Position numbers and translations under genes: made by a program. The notes beneath the pieces are model-generated. The model was not told the origin of the DNA, ran no database searches, and was given only the letters and a program-made list of their open reading frames with translations. 64,000 bases of DNA, taken from assembly GCF_052030545.1 (NCBI RefSeq), contig NZ_JBPDIH010000004.1, forward strand, positions 1 through 64,000, in the 5' to 3' direction. The DNA comes from CANMXU01 sp052030545 (GTDB lineage: Bacteria; Pseudomonadota; Gammaproteobacteria; Enterobacterales; Alteromonadaceae). Positions 27,949 to 36,723 of the stretch are shown one piece after another. The stretch's first letter is position 1. Every line of letters begins with the position of its first letter.

Positions 27949-29298
27949 TTATTGATAAAGATTCAAAGCCATCAGACGTTGGTCAATATTTTCAACCATA
28001 TTGCGATAAGCTGCCGAGCCGGTATTTAAATACAAACGATTAAAGTCTTGTTGACGAATACCTTCCGGTAAGCCTAAATGCACCGGCATAAGGTCTTGTT
28101 CAGTAAAAAATAGTGAGAAATGTTGTTGTACCTTTTGGGCATGCTGCTCACTTTTAGTCGCATAAAGCGCAAAACGCGTACCTGCCCTATCAGCAAGTAA
28201 ATCAGCAAAGCTAAAACCACTGCCGCCAACATTGGCATCGATTAGCTCTTTAAATTCCCCTATCGCATCACTTGCAGCAACATTTGCAAATAACTGCAAC
28301 GCCATCGAGTAAACAAAATGTTTTTGCAAATCTACACGATCATTTAGCGTCACCTTTGCTCGTAACATTTGCTGGTTTTTGCGCGCTTTACTCGAAAGCT
28401 TTGATATGTTGCCAATTAACCATTCAAATTTATCGTCACCAAAATATAAAACTAACGCGGTAAGTGCCGCACTATTTTCTTGTTGAGCAAAAGCTTGCGG
28501 ACTGTGCTCAGTTTTTACCATGGTCAGATAACGCGCATCGCTTTTAAGCTTGGCTTGCTCAATCACAAACGCGATATAGTCGATGAGTGTCATGCTTTTA
28601 TTCTGTTCAGCAAACTCTGCGAGCTGTTTAAAATAAAATTGCACCTGATTGGCTTTGCCAAAAATTTGCCACTGATCTCTTAATTTCATTAAACTGAGTA
28701 AACCATTACCAGAGCTGGCAAGCGCTGTATCTGGCAATTGATAATGTAAAGTTAACCCTGACGGTGAAATGTTAACACGGCTCACTGTTGAAAATAATTC
28801 AGTGCCTAAATTTCCTTCACCATAAAAATTCAGCAAAAACTCGAAAATTTTCAGTAAGTAGTTTCCTGAAAAAGACACCGAGCCAAGCGAAGTATCACCA
28901 AGCTCAATGCCATTTTTTGAAGAATACAATAAAGTCGATGCATTAATATAATAACCCGTTATTGGCAATTCTATCGATACTGTCAGCCTTGCAACATCCG
29001 TTGACAGGGCGCTATTGGCTTTTATTTGTGGAACCGCGCGATGGCCTAGCGACAATAAACTGTTAATTTCTTGTGTCGTTAATATAATTGGCGCATTATT
29101 TGATGACTTTAATGACCGATAAATACGCTTAAGCGACTGCTTGGTATGTTGAGCAGATGCAATATCTAGGCTACTTACTTGCGATACTTGTGGGTGATCA
29201 TCAATGATCAGGTATAAAAATAAGGTAAAAAGTGAACAAACAATCAAGATCAGCATTGATATCCATTTAACAAATCCTTTCACACAACTCTCAATCAC
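27949..29298 (-). CDS. Hypothetical membrane-anchored protein
   Basis: Protein of 449 aa, not recognised. One N-terminal transmembrane segment (about residues 12-32) is followed by a long extracytoplasmic region, so it is probably anchored in the inner membrane facing the periplasm. The region is of mixed secondary structure, without cysteine clusters or an enzyme motif. It is monocistronic and convergent with proS, with the shared terminator between them. Codon use resembles its neighbours, so there is no sign of recent transfer. Confidence 0.75.
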   Translation of the reverse strand: MIESCVKGFVKWISMLILIVCSLFTLFLYLIIDDHPQVSQVSSLDIASAQHTKQSLKRIYRSLKSSNNAPIILTTQEINSLLSLGHRAVPQIKANSALSTDVARLTVSIELPITGYYINASTLLYSSKNGIELGDTSLGSVSFSGNYLLKIFEFLLNFYGEGNLGTELFSTVSRVNISPSGLTLHYQLPDTALASSGNGLLSLMKLRDQWQIFGKANQVQFYFKQLAEFAEQNKSMTLIDYIAFVIEQAKLKSDARYLTMVKTEHSPQAFAQQENSAALTALVLYFGDDKFEWLIGNISKLSSKARKNQQMLRAKVTLNDRVDLQKHFVYSMALQLFANVAASDAIGEFKELIDANVGGSGFSFADLLADRAGTRFALYATKSEQHAQKVQQHFSLFFTEQDLMPVHLGLPEGIRQQDFNRLYLNTGSAAYRNMVENIDQRLMALNLYQ

Positions 29299-29530
29299 GG
29301 CATTAAAGTTAGCTTATTTTGAAAACATTTCCGCAAAAAGTAAATGCAGCAATAAAAAATAGTTAAATCGGTAAAATAATTACAAGTAACTATTTCAATA
29401 TTTGTTGTTTTTGGCAACAATAGAAGATGTACCAACTTAATTAAACCGTTAGCTATTTCAGTTAACGGGATTTACCAAAAGGCTTAGGTATAAACACACT
29501 CACTATGATCACTAAGAAAAGAAATTACTC

Positions 29531-30745
29531 ATGAAAGAGATAAAAAAATCATCAAAGCTTAAAAATGTTTGCTACGAAATTCGTGGACAAATAGCCGCAG
29601 AAGCGCGTCGTTTAGAAGACGAAGGCCATAAAATTCTTAAGCTTAATATTGGTAACCCAGCCCCATTTGGTTTTGAGGCACCTGATGATATTTTAAAAGA
29701 TGTGATCCATAACTTGCCTCGTTCACAAGGCTATAGTGATTCAAAAGGCATTTATTCTGCTCGTGTTGCAGTTATGCAGTATTTTCAACAACAAGACATT
29801 AAAAATGTCAGTGTTGACGATATTTATATCGGTAATGGTGTCAGTGAACTCATCGTCATGGCGATGCAAGTATTGCTAGATAATGAAGATGAAGTGTTGA
29901 TCCCAGCACCTGACTACCCACTTTGGACAGCCGCGGTGGCGCTTTCTGGCGGTAAGCCCGTGCATTATCAGTGTGATGAAAAAAATGCATGGTTTCCAAA
30001 TTTGGAAGACATGGAGAAAAAAATAAACAGTAAAACCAAAGCGATTGTATTGATTAATCCAAACAATCCAACGGGTGCAGTTTATTCAGAAGAAATTTTA
30101 CAAGGCATAATTGCTTTGGCTCGCAAACATCAATTGATTATTTTCAGCGACGAAATTTACGACAAAATTTTGTACGATGGCGCGACACACATTCCAACAG
30201 CGCGTTTATGCGATGATGTGCTAGTGATCACCATGGGTGGTTTATCAAAAAATTACCGTATAGCTGGCTTTCGTGCGGGATGGATGGTGATAACAGGCCC
30301 TAAGTTACATGCTGAAGATTACATTAGTGGTTTAAATACGCTATCGTCGATGCGTTTATGTGCCAATGTGCCCTGCCAACATGCCATTCAAACAGCATTA
30401 GGTGGATATCAGAGTATTAACGAATTAATTAGTGGTGATGGTCGTTTAATTAAGCAGCGTAATATTGCCTATGAAATGATCAACGACATTGACGGTTTAT
30501 CTTGTAATCCTGCGATGGGCGCGTTGTATTTATTTGTGAGAGTTGATCCGAAAAAGTTCAACCTAAAAGATGACGAAAAAATGATCCTTGACTTGCTTAA
30601 GCAGGAAAAGATTTTGCTCGTACACGGTAGTGCTTTTAATGTGAAAGAAAAAAATTACTTCCGCTTAGTATTTTTACCGCACAGTGATGAACTAATACCG
30701 GCTTTAGAGCGTTTGAAAAACTTTTTTGCCACCTATCGCCAGTAA
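29531..30745 (+). CDS. alaA: Alanine aminotransferase AlaA
   Basis: Fold-type I PLP aminotransferase of 404 aa, the same length as E. coli AlaA (405) and colinear with it through the N-terminal KSSKLKNVCYEIRG, LNIGNPAPFGF, INPNNPTGAVYS and SDEIYDKILYDG. The PLP lysine is in GGLSKNYRIAGFRAGW, and NYFRLVFLP near the C-terminus contains the carboxylate-binding arginine. It makes alanine from pyruvate and glutamate. It is a single gene. Its stop codon lies inside a 15-bp tandem repeat. Confidence 0.93.
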   Translation: MKEIKKSSKLKNVCYEIRGQIAAEARRLEDEGHKILKLNIGNPAPFGFEAPDDILKDVIHNLPRSQGYSDSKGIYSARVAVMQYFQQQDIKNVSVDDIYIGNGVSELIVMAMQVLLDNEDEVLIPAPDYPLWTAAVALSGGKPVHYQCDEKNAWFPNLEDMEKKINSKTKAIVLINPNNPTGAVYSEEILQGIIALARKHQLIIFSDEIYDKILYDGATHIPTARLCDDVLVITMGGLSKNYRIAGFRAGWMVITGPKLHAEDYISGLNTLSSMRLCANVPCQHAIQTALGGYQSINELISGDGRLIKQRNIAYEMINDIDGLSCNPAMGALYLFVRVDPKKFNLKDDEKMILDLLKQEKILLVHGSAFNVKEKNYFRLVFLPHSDELIPALERLKNFFATYRQ

Positions 30746-30770
30746 ACTAAGAGTCAGTAAACTAAGAGTC
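30741..30770. repeat. 15-bp tandem duplication at the alaA stop codon
   Basis: AGTAAACTAAGAGTC occurs twice head to tail (30741-30755, 30756-30770), and a third partial copy AGTAAG follows. The alaA TAA lies in the first copy. This is probably a replication-slippage duplication. Confidence 0.9.
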
Positions 30771-30787
30771 AGTAAGTAACACCATTA

Positions 30788-30826
30788 TTAAAGCTCAACA
30801 ATTTCAAATTTGTTGGGCTTTTTTAT
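30788..30826 (+). terminator. Intrinsic terminator of alaA
   Basis: GCTCAACAAA / TTTGTTGGGC pairs, with a short A/T loop, followed by TTTTTT. Confidence 0.8.
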
Positions 30827-30946
30827 TAACTCAAGAAAAGTTAAAAATGTAATGAGATTAAAGCGCTAAAAAGCAATCTAATTTCATTTAACCCGCTACA
30901 ATTAAAGTAATAATAAATTGAGTTTGGTACAAGCATCTATTCATTT

Positions 30947-31777
30947 ATGAACAACAATTTCATAGGTTTTTTCATCTTTTTACTGCTTAGCTTTAACGGG
31001 CAGGCAAATGAGGTTATTGATATTCCAATAACACAAACCTTACTGTCGGAATATCACGCATATCAACAAGAATTTAAGGTAAAAAAAGAGCAAGCTTTCT
31101 TAAAGCGTACTGTGGCCGATTTACTTATTTTTCAGCAAGCGTTGATCGCAGGAGGGATCACCGCAAAACTAAACTACCTTATTGTTCCAAACTTAAAGCG
31201 CGAGTTTTTGCTATTAAAACACGGTGAAATTGTTGCGTCGCCGCGCATAATTTCTGAGGGCTCAGTGTCCGATGACGTAAAACTATCTACCGCGATCATT
31301 AAAAAAGGGAATTTTAAAAAATTAATGTATGGCTTAAAAAGCAATCAAAAATTAATGTCTGCCAATAATCTCGATGATTTAAAAGAGCTAAGGGCTGTTC
31401 TGGCGTCTGGATGGAAGTATGACAAAGAAAAATTAACTCAATTGGGATTCAAACATATTATTACTACCTACAATTACCCAACTATTTTTAAATTAATTAA
31501 ACACCGCGATATCGACTTTACCCTGTTAGATTTACCAAGTAGGGAAAACATGCTGAAGTATTATCAAGGTATTGAACTGGCTCCTGTTCCCAATATCATT
31601 ATTACTTTACCAAACAGCCGGCATTTTATGATTTCACGAAACCATGCTGACAGTGAAAAAGTCAGCCAAGCTTTAACAAAGGGTATTCGTATTCTGCATG
31701 AAAATGGCACCATCAAAAAATATTATCAACAAGCTAAAATGTATCACCCTCGATTTGAACAATGGCAGGAATTTTAG
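30947..31777 (+). CDS. Periplasmic substrate-binding-like protein
   Basis: Protein of 276 aa with an N-terminal signal peptide (hydrophobic FIGFFIFLLLSF, likely cleavage after QAN near residue 21). The mature part has the size and alpha/beta pattern of extracellular solute-binding proteins of the SBP_bac_3 type: LDDLKELRAVLASGWKYDKEKLTQLGF and the C-terminal ALTKGIRILHENGTIKKYYQQ, which is typical of the final helices. No transporter genes are adjacent. Such orphan proteins in marine gammaproteobacteria may serve sensing rather than uptake. Ligand unknown. Confidence 0.75.
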   Translation: MNNNFIGFFIFLLLSFNGQANEVIDIPITQTLLSEYHAYQQEFKVKKEQAFLKRTVADLLIFQQALIAGGITAKLNYLIVPNLKREFLLLKHGEIVASPRIISEGSVSDDVKLSTAIIKKGNFKKLMYGLKSNQKLMSANNLDDLKELRAVLASGWKYDKEKLTQLGFKHIITTYNYPTIFKLIKHRDIDFTLLDLPSRENMLKYYQGIELAPVPNIIITLPNSRHFMISRNHADSEKVSQALTKGIRILHENGTIKKYYQQAKMYHPRFEQWQEF

Positions 31778-31813
31778 CTGTTAGCGCCTTTAAGCTTACC
31801 TTAGCCTATTAAC

Positions 31814-32428
31814 TTAATCTGGTTTAGATAACTCATCTAAGGTTTGCATACAGGCAGGAAATTGCGATTGATAAAACTCATTAACTTCAGGCCAATTCTG
31901 ACAATGCTTATTTACTCTGTCTTTTAATACCTTACTGGCAACCGTAAATTCTTTATTACCACCACTTAGCTCAGCCAAACTATAGTGATAGGCGGCTAGA
32001 TCATCTGCCGCTTTAACGATTGCTTTAACCTCAGTATCGATATTGCTTTGAATAACAAAGTCCGCCATAGCCGTTTGCAAATAATCAGGTAACCCTTCGT
32101 AAACCATAGATTGTTCTACTTCACTTTCTATTTTTTTAATTTGGGCTGTAAATTCAGGATTATAGTATTTTAACGGGCTAGGTAAATCGCCAACACCTCC
32201 TGACTCTGCCGCTTCATGGTAAAGGGCTGAAATGGCGATTTTTGAAGGGTCGTATTGACGCGCAAATTTGATTTGGCCAATTAAGGCAATTTGATGACTG
32301 ATCAAGGCAACTTCAAATGAATGCTGTGAACAAGTTTCTGCTTCGCGAAAGGTCATTAATGGCCAACGAATAATTTTTCTTAAACGTAACATCCATGCGG
32401 TAAAACTGCCTTTTTTATGATGGAACAT
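31814..32428 (-). CDS. YfbR-like HD-domain 5'-nucleotidase with HE variant
   Basis: Protein of 204 aa, colinear with E. coli YfbR (5'-deoxynucleotidase): RWPLM near residue 21, H36 in SQHSFEVA, the YH-AAE motif at 70-75, GDLPSPLKYYN at 80-90 and D142 in ADDLAAY. The metal-binding HD pair is H71-E72 instead of H-D, while H36, E75 and D142 are kept. The conservative change could keep a metal site or alter metal choice and activity. Family function is dephosphorylation of deoxynucleoside monophosphates in the cytoplasm. A single gene. Confidence 0.82.
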   Translation of the reverse strand: MFHHKKGSFTAWMLRLRKIIRWPLMTFREAETCSQHSFEVALISHQIALIGQIKFARQYDPSKIAISALYHEAAESGGVGDLPSPLKYYNPEFTAQIKKIESEVEQSMVYEGLPDYLQTAMADFVIQSNIDTEVKAIVKAADDLAAYHYSLAELSGGNKEFTVASKVLKDRVNKHCQNWPEVNEFYQSQFPACMQTLDELSKPD

Positions 32429-32499
32429 CGGCTATCCTATTAAGATGAATTATCGATATGATTATAGTGATAGCAACCACAACGAGTTGCAAGCTTATC

Positions 32500-33828
32500 T
32501 CAACAAGATTGGCCGCTTAATGATGTAAAGCAATATTTAAAATGCACACCATGCTGAGTAGGTATAAATTCAAGGCTGCCTTTTAAATGATGAGAGGCTA
32601 GATTATAAGCTACTGATAAACCTAATCCTGTACTGGTTGGATCTGTGGATGCGGTATAGAAAGGTTCAAAAATTCGAGACTGATTTTCACTATTTATGCC
32701 CTGCCCGTTATCTTGATAATTTACAACAAAGCTGTCGTTTTCATGGCTAAGAGTTATCGTGATTATATTGTCATTGGCAACATTACTAAATCCATGTTGG
32801 ATGCTATTGGTCACTAAATTAGTCAGCAGTTGCGCATGGCAGCCAGGAAACGTATTTATCACATCATTGTCACAACCGGTAAAGTTTATCACCGCTTTTT
32901 TACGCTTTAATAGCGGCGTTAATGTAGAAATAACTCTTCGGTAATAAGCGGTTATCGCTACTTGTTCAAATTTAATATCAGCTTGTTCAGTTGCTAACGC
33001 TTTGAAATTGATGACCAACTCTTTCGCCCGTTCTAAATTACGAGAGATCATAGGTAGAGATTGTTCATTAGTTTCTACAAAGTCTTGCATGTCTTTTATC
33101 GACAAATGTTGTTGCTCAAATTTTGCTTTAAACTTTTGAAAATATTCACAAAGATGACTTTCAGCAGTTATCGCAACCCCCAGTGGCGTATTTACTTCAT
33201 GAGCAACACCCGCGACTAAATCACCCAATGCCGCCATTTTTTCTGCTTCAACGAGTTTATCTTGGGTTTTATGCAGATCAGCTAATGCAGTTTCTAATTC
33301 TTGAGTACGCTCCCGTACTTTAATATCTAATGAGTTATTGAGTTGTTGCAGTTCATTTTCTTTGTCAAGTCGTTCAAATTCAACCGCAATTCGACCAGAG
33401 AATAACTCAAACAAGGTTTTCGTGAGCTTAGCGTCAGTAATTTCACCTTTATAAAGAGCCACCACTATGCCAATAACTTCTTGTGAAGAATTTATTAACG
33501 GTGCACCTAAATAGGCTTCAATTTGCATATCTGCTAATAGATAATCATGAGGAAATAATTTGGCGACTGAACGGGGGTAAATGCAGGTACTATTTTCTGT
33601 GACTTTCTGACAAGGTGTTTCAGCTAAATCATAGCTAAAATTGTCAGCTAATTTACCATCGGCAACAAGCACGACGGTATTAGCCACTAATTTTTGCTCA
33701 TCGATACGAGCAATAAAGGTATAGTCTGAATGAATGACCTTATCTAATTTTTGCGCAATAACTTTAAAAAAAGCTTCACCGTAGCTTCGAGATATGCCCT
33801 TAACAATGTCTTTGATTAAAAGTTCCAT
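32500..33828 (-). CDS. Soluble sensor histidine kinase with GAF domain
   Basis: Protein of 442 aa without transmembrane segments. A GAF domain (about 15-160) is followed by a coiled coil (160-195), a dimerisation/phosphoacceptor helix with H210 in AGVAHEVNTPLG, and an HATPase_c domain with N-box NLVTNSIQHGF, G1 DNGQGI and G2 GLGLSVAYNL. It is a cytoplasmic kinase responding to an unknown small ligand or redox cue. It starts 27 nt after the HD-GYP response-regulator gene in the same direction, so the two very probably form one two-component system. Confidence 0.9.
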   Translation of the reverse strand: MELLIKDIVKGISRSYGEAFFKVIAQKLDKVIHSDYTFIARIDEQKLVANTVVLVADGKLADNFSYDLAETPCQKVTENSTCIYPRSVAKLFPHDYLLADMQIEAYLGAPLINSSQEVIGIVVALYKGEITDAKLTKTLFELFSGRIAVEFERLDKENELQQLNNSLDIKVRERTQELETALADLHKTQDKLVEAEKMAALGDLVAGVAHEVNTPLGVAITAESHLCEYFQKFKAKFEQQHLSIKDMQDFVETNEQSLPMISRNLERAKELVINFKALATEQADIKFEQVAITAYYRRVISTLTPLLKRKKAVINFTGCDNDVINTFPGCHAQLLTNLVTNSIQHGFSNVANDNIITITLSHENDSFVVNYQDNGQGINSENQSRIFEPFYTASTDPTSTGLGLSVAYNLASHHLKGSLEFIPTQHGVHFKYCFTSLSGQSC

Positions 33829-33855
33829 CGTGATAAAGCTCTTTTAACTTATCGC

Positions 33856-35400
33856 TTAGTCTTCATCAGGGTAGTTAGCCCTGATCGCGGCAAATTCGTC
33901 AAACGATTCTATAAACAGTTCAATCATGGTCGGATCAAACTTTTTACCTTTCTCCTCGATTAAGAATTGTTTAATCGCGTCATTGTCCCATTTACTTTTG
34001 TAACAACGATTCGAACCTAGTGCATCAAACACATCTGAAATCGCCATAATTCGAGCTTCTATCGGAATATCGAGACCAGATAAGCCCTCAGGATAACCAC
34101 TGCCGTCCCAGTTTTCATGGTGATAGCGCGCTAAACGTGAGCCAAGTTTGGAAATACTTGAATTCGATTTTGCAAGCAGTTCTCCACCAATTTCGGCGTG
34201 TTTTTTCATCGTTTCCCATTCTTCATCGTTTAACTTGCCGGGTTTGTGAAGAATGCTTTCAGGAATGCCTATTTTACCAAGGTCATGCAAAGGTGCCGCC
34301 AATTTAATCGCGTCAATAAATGACGTAGATAAATTCAGTTTCAGCGCTAATAATTCACAAATATCAGCAACTCTACGCACGTGAGCGCCAGTTTCTTTGC
34401 TGCGAGCTTCAATCGATTCACTTACGACATACAATAATTCTTTCTGGGTACGTTCAACCTCTTGTTGCTTGGTGATTTTCTCTAAAATTAGTGCAACATT
34501 AGAGGCGTAAAGTTCGGCAAGGTTGGCACGAAAGTGTTCTGCGTCGTCTTCAAATTCAATATAAAGTACTGAGGCAACGTTAGCTCCTGTTTCGTAATAG
34601 CCAACAAAGCAATCGTCACCTAAAAAGTGGCTTTGCGAATGAAACACTTGGGTAATAATATCTTTTACGCTCTGGCTAATATCTGAGCTTTCTAAACTAG
34701 AGGATTCTGAGAAATATTTACCTGTACACGCGATAATCATATCACTGCGTTCAAGTTCGAAGTCTACTTGCGAGCGCGCAATATACAATGCAGAACTTTC
34801 TACATCCATTAAGGTCAGTAAGTGATTTAACGCGGCAGAAGCAAAAGGTTTAAATTGCTCTATTTTTAATAAATCGTGGGTTGCTTTGATCAGTTGTTTA
34901 AAGGCATCAAGGCTGCGCTGTATCGTCATAATATCGCGATAGGCGCGAATACTTGCGTACACTGTGGTGATCATTTTACCTGAGGTAAAATCCGTTTTTT
35001 CTTTGTAGTCATTAATATCAAATTCGCGAATGACCTTAGATTCAGGTGCGGTTCCTGCTTGACCTGTGCGCAATACTAAACGTATCGCCTGATTTTTTAA
35101 ATCTTTACGGATCCATTCAACTAACTCTAAACCAGCGTGATCGGTTTCCATAACAACATCAACAAACGCCATACAATAGCTGCTGTCATTACTTAACACC
35201 TTTTGCGCTTCTTCAGAAGAATACACTGAAGTGATTTCTAGCTGTCTATTTTCAATCTCAGTATTTGATAAAACAAGTTTTGTGACTTGATGAACTGAAT
35301 CGTCATCATCAACAACTAAAATACGCCATTTTTTCTTACTTGATGCTTTAGGTGGTTGCTCATCTTGCTCGTTTTCATCTTTAAATATAAATTGCGACAT
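33856..35400 (-). CDS. Response regulator with DUF3369 and HD-GYP domains
   Basis: Protein of 514 aa. The receiver domain (about 25-150) has the acidic pocket VVDDDD and phosphoacceptor D81 in AFVDVVMETDHAG. A DUF3369 middle domain (about 170-330) follows. The C-terminal HD-GYP domain (about 330-510) has HDLGKIGIPESILHKPGKL and HHENWDGSGYPEGL, so metal-binding residues and the GYP triplet are present. Family role is c-di-GMP hydrolysis. It is co-transcribed with the histidine kinase after it, giving a phosphorylation-controlled phosphodiesterase that would oppose the GGDEF enzyme at 21.4 kb. Confidence 0.92.
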   Translation of the reverse strand: MSQFIFKDENEQDEQPPKASSKKKWRILVVDDDDSVHQVTKLVLSNTEIENRQLEITSVYSSEEAQKVLSNDSSYCMAFVDVVMETDHAGLELVEWIRKDLKNQAIRLVLRTGQAGTAPESKVIREFDINDYKEKTDFTSGKMITTVYASIRAYRDIMTIQRSLDAFKQLIKATHDLLKIEQFKPFASAALNHLLTLMDVESSALYIARSQVDFELERSDMIIACTGKYFSESSSLESSDISQSVKDIITQVFHSQSHFLGDDCFVGYYETGANVASVLYIEFEDDAEHFRANLAELYASNVALILEKITKQQEVERTQKELLYVVSESIEARSKETGAHVRRVADICELLALKLNLSTSFIDAIKLAAPLHDLGKIGIPESILHKPGKLNDEEWETMKKHAEIGGELLAKSNSSISKLGSRLARYHHENWDGSGYPEGLSGLDIPIEARIMAISDVFDALGSNRCYKSKWDNDAIKQFLIEEKGKKFDPTMIELFIESFDEFAAIRANYPDED

Positions 35401-35573
35401 GAAGTTATAAACAAAAAAGTTAATGGTTAATATCGAGTGTAACCTAATATTATTTTTTTTGCGTAATTTGTTGAATAAAAACTAATTATGTTTTTAATTC
35501 ATTGTTCTATACGTGGAAATTAATTTCACTTTTGCCCTTTTAAAATAGCCGCATAGTTAATATCTGCCCATAA

Positions 35574-35599
35574 AAAAACACGACCTAAGTCGTGTTTTA
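35574..35599 (-). terminator. Intrinsic terminator of the DUF4136 lipoprotein gene
   Basis: On the minus strand AAAACACGAC-TTAG-GTCGTGTTTT followed by a run of T, about 33 nt after the lipoprotein stop codon. Confidence 0.85.
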
Positions 35600-35631
35600 A
35601 ACTACTAAAATTATAAAATAATTTCGGCTAA

Positions 35632-36204
35632 TTATTTAATTTGGTCAATTACCTGATTAACGATAGTTGTTATCGTTAATTCATAATTTTCTTTATCACT
35701 TGTGGTGATGCGTTTAGTCGCTGAACCATGCCACGCTGGCTGATGAGTTTTGACATCATAAATATCTAAAGCCAACTTACCTTCGGTATAGTTACGTACG
35801 CGAGTTTCGGTGCCCATAGACATACCATAATGCATGCCGTGATAGCGACGTCCCCAACCAAAACCACCGTGATAAGATGCTGGGTAAGAGTCAACTTTAA
35901 TCTTGTCGCGACTGCCAACAGTATATGAAATAACAAAATCTGCGCTTTCAGGGTCTTCGCTTAATTGATAGCCTTTAGCAATGAACGCGTTTTCAATTTC
36001 TTTATCGATTCTCACCTTCATCACAGGATTAAGATCTTCTGACATGACCAAGATTTTGCTTTCTTTCATCCAAGCAAATGTTTTGTAAGTACTCATATCC
36101 ACTTCAGGATTAATATCAAAATCAACTTTCGCCATTGAACTTGATGCACAGCCTGAAACGACTACTACCAACATTGACACTAAAAATAATTTAAATTTAT
36201 ACAT
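35632..36204 (-). CDS. DUF4136 lipoprotein
   Basis: Protein of 190 aa with a lipoprotein signal peptide. The lipobox VSGC puts lipidated C19 at the mature N-terminus. The +2 residue is alanine, so outer-membrane localisation is expected. The body matches DUF4136: YKTFAWM near the start, a central ADFVISYTVGSRDKI stretch, a Gly/His/Tyr-rich loop (GGFGWGRRYHGMHYG) and LALDIYDVKTHQPAWHGSATK. Function unknown. Monocistronic with its own terminator. Confidence 0.85.
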   Translation of the reverse strand: MYKFKLFLVSMLVVVVSGCASSSMAKVDFDINPEVDMSTYKTFAWMKESKILVMSEDLNPVMKVRIDKEIENAFIAKGYQLSEDPESADFVISYTVGSRDKIKVDSYPASYHGGFGWGRRYHGMHYGMSMGTETRVRNYTEGKLALDIYDVKTHQPAWHGSATKRITTSDKENYELTITTIVNQVIDQIK

Positions 36205-36486
36205 GACTGCCTTCCGTTTCTTTTAATAAAAGCGAGTAATGACACAATATATGGCTTAGCCATAACATTCTGTAACTAATCGTTATCTCGTTCATTCGAA
36301 ATATTGAGTAAACGCATACTAACATGATGATTTATGAATTAATATCGACAAAAAATAATCTTTAAAGTTCCACTCGATTTATTGTAACTCGGCACAAATG
36401 GATAAATTCATAAATAAACAAAGACCATGTCAATATTCTTTAACCAATTATATTTCAAACAAATAGTCATTATTTGTATTTTCTAG
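36205..36486. other. AT-rich intergenic region upstream of ilvIH
   Basis: Divergent spacer between the lipoprotein gene and the ilv leader. It is very AT-rich. It would suit Lrp- or H-NS-type control of ilvIH, but no specific site can be defended from the sequence. Confidence 0.4.
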
Positions 36487-36515
36487 TTGACACCACCGTC
36501 ATTCCCCTTAAAAAT
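36487..36515 (+). promoter_or_regulatory. Putative ilvIH promoter
   Basis: A perfect -35 box TTGACA (36487-36492) is followed, after 16-17 bp, by a weak A-rich -10 (TAAAAA/AAAAAT, 36509-36515). It lies about 35 nt before the leader peptide start, which fits an attenuator-type leader. Confidence 0.55.
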
Positions 36516-36550
36516 AGGGTCATTATTTAACTTGTTGAATCGCATAAGCC

Positions 36551-36619
36551 ATGGCTTTAACTCTAGTACTCAATGTCTTGCTCTCTGTCGTAGTGGTTGT
36601 AAAACCATCGCGGAGTTGA
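36551..36619 (+). CDS. ilv operon leader peptide
   Basis: A 22-codon open frame (ATG 36551, TGA 36617-36619) reading M-A-L-T-L-V-L-N-V-L-L-S-V-V-V-V-V-K-P-S-R-S. Twelve of 22 residues are Leu or Val, including five Val codons in a row, as in the leader peptides of branched-chain amino-acid operons. It is followed by an antiterminator/terminator arrangement and then ilvI. Ribosome stalling at the Val/Leu codons when charged tRNA is scarce should allow read-through into ilvIH. Confidence 0.88.
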   Translation: MALTLVLNVLLSVVVVVKPSRS

Positions 36620-36688
36620 TGTTGTGTCGAAATAACAAGTAAACGAACAACAAAAAACCTCCGCTCTGTATAGACCGGAGGTTTTTTT
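36610..36688 (+). terminator. Transcription attenuator of ilvIH
   Basis: The terminator is AACCTCCG (36656-36663) / CGGAGGTT (36676-36683), followed by a T-run to 36688. The segment GCGGAG (36610-36615), at the end of the leader peptide frame, is complementary to CTCCGC (36659-36664) and can act as the antiterminator arm. Position and exclusivity match classical amino-acid attenuation. Confidence 0.88.
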
Positions 36689-36723
36689 ATATTTTTGGCA
36701 ACATAAATTAAAAGGGCAATAAT

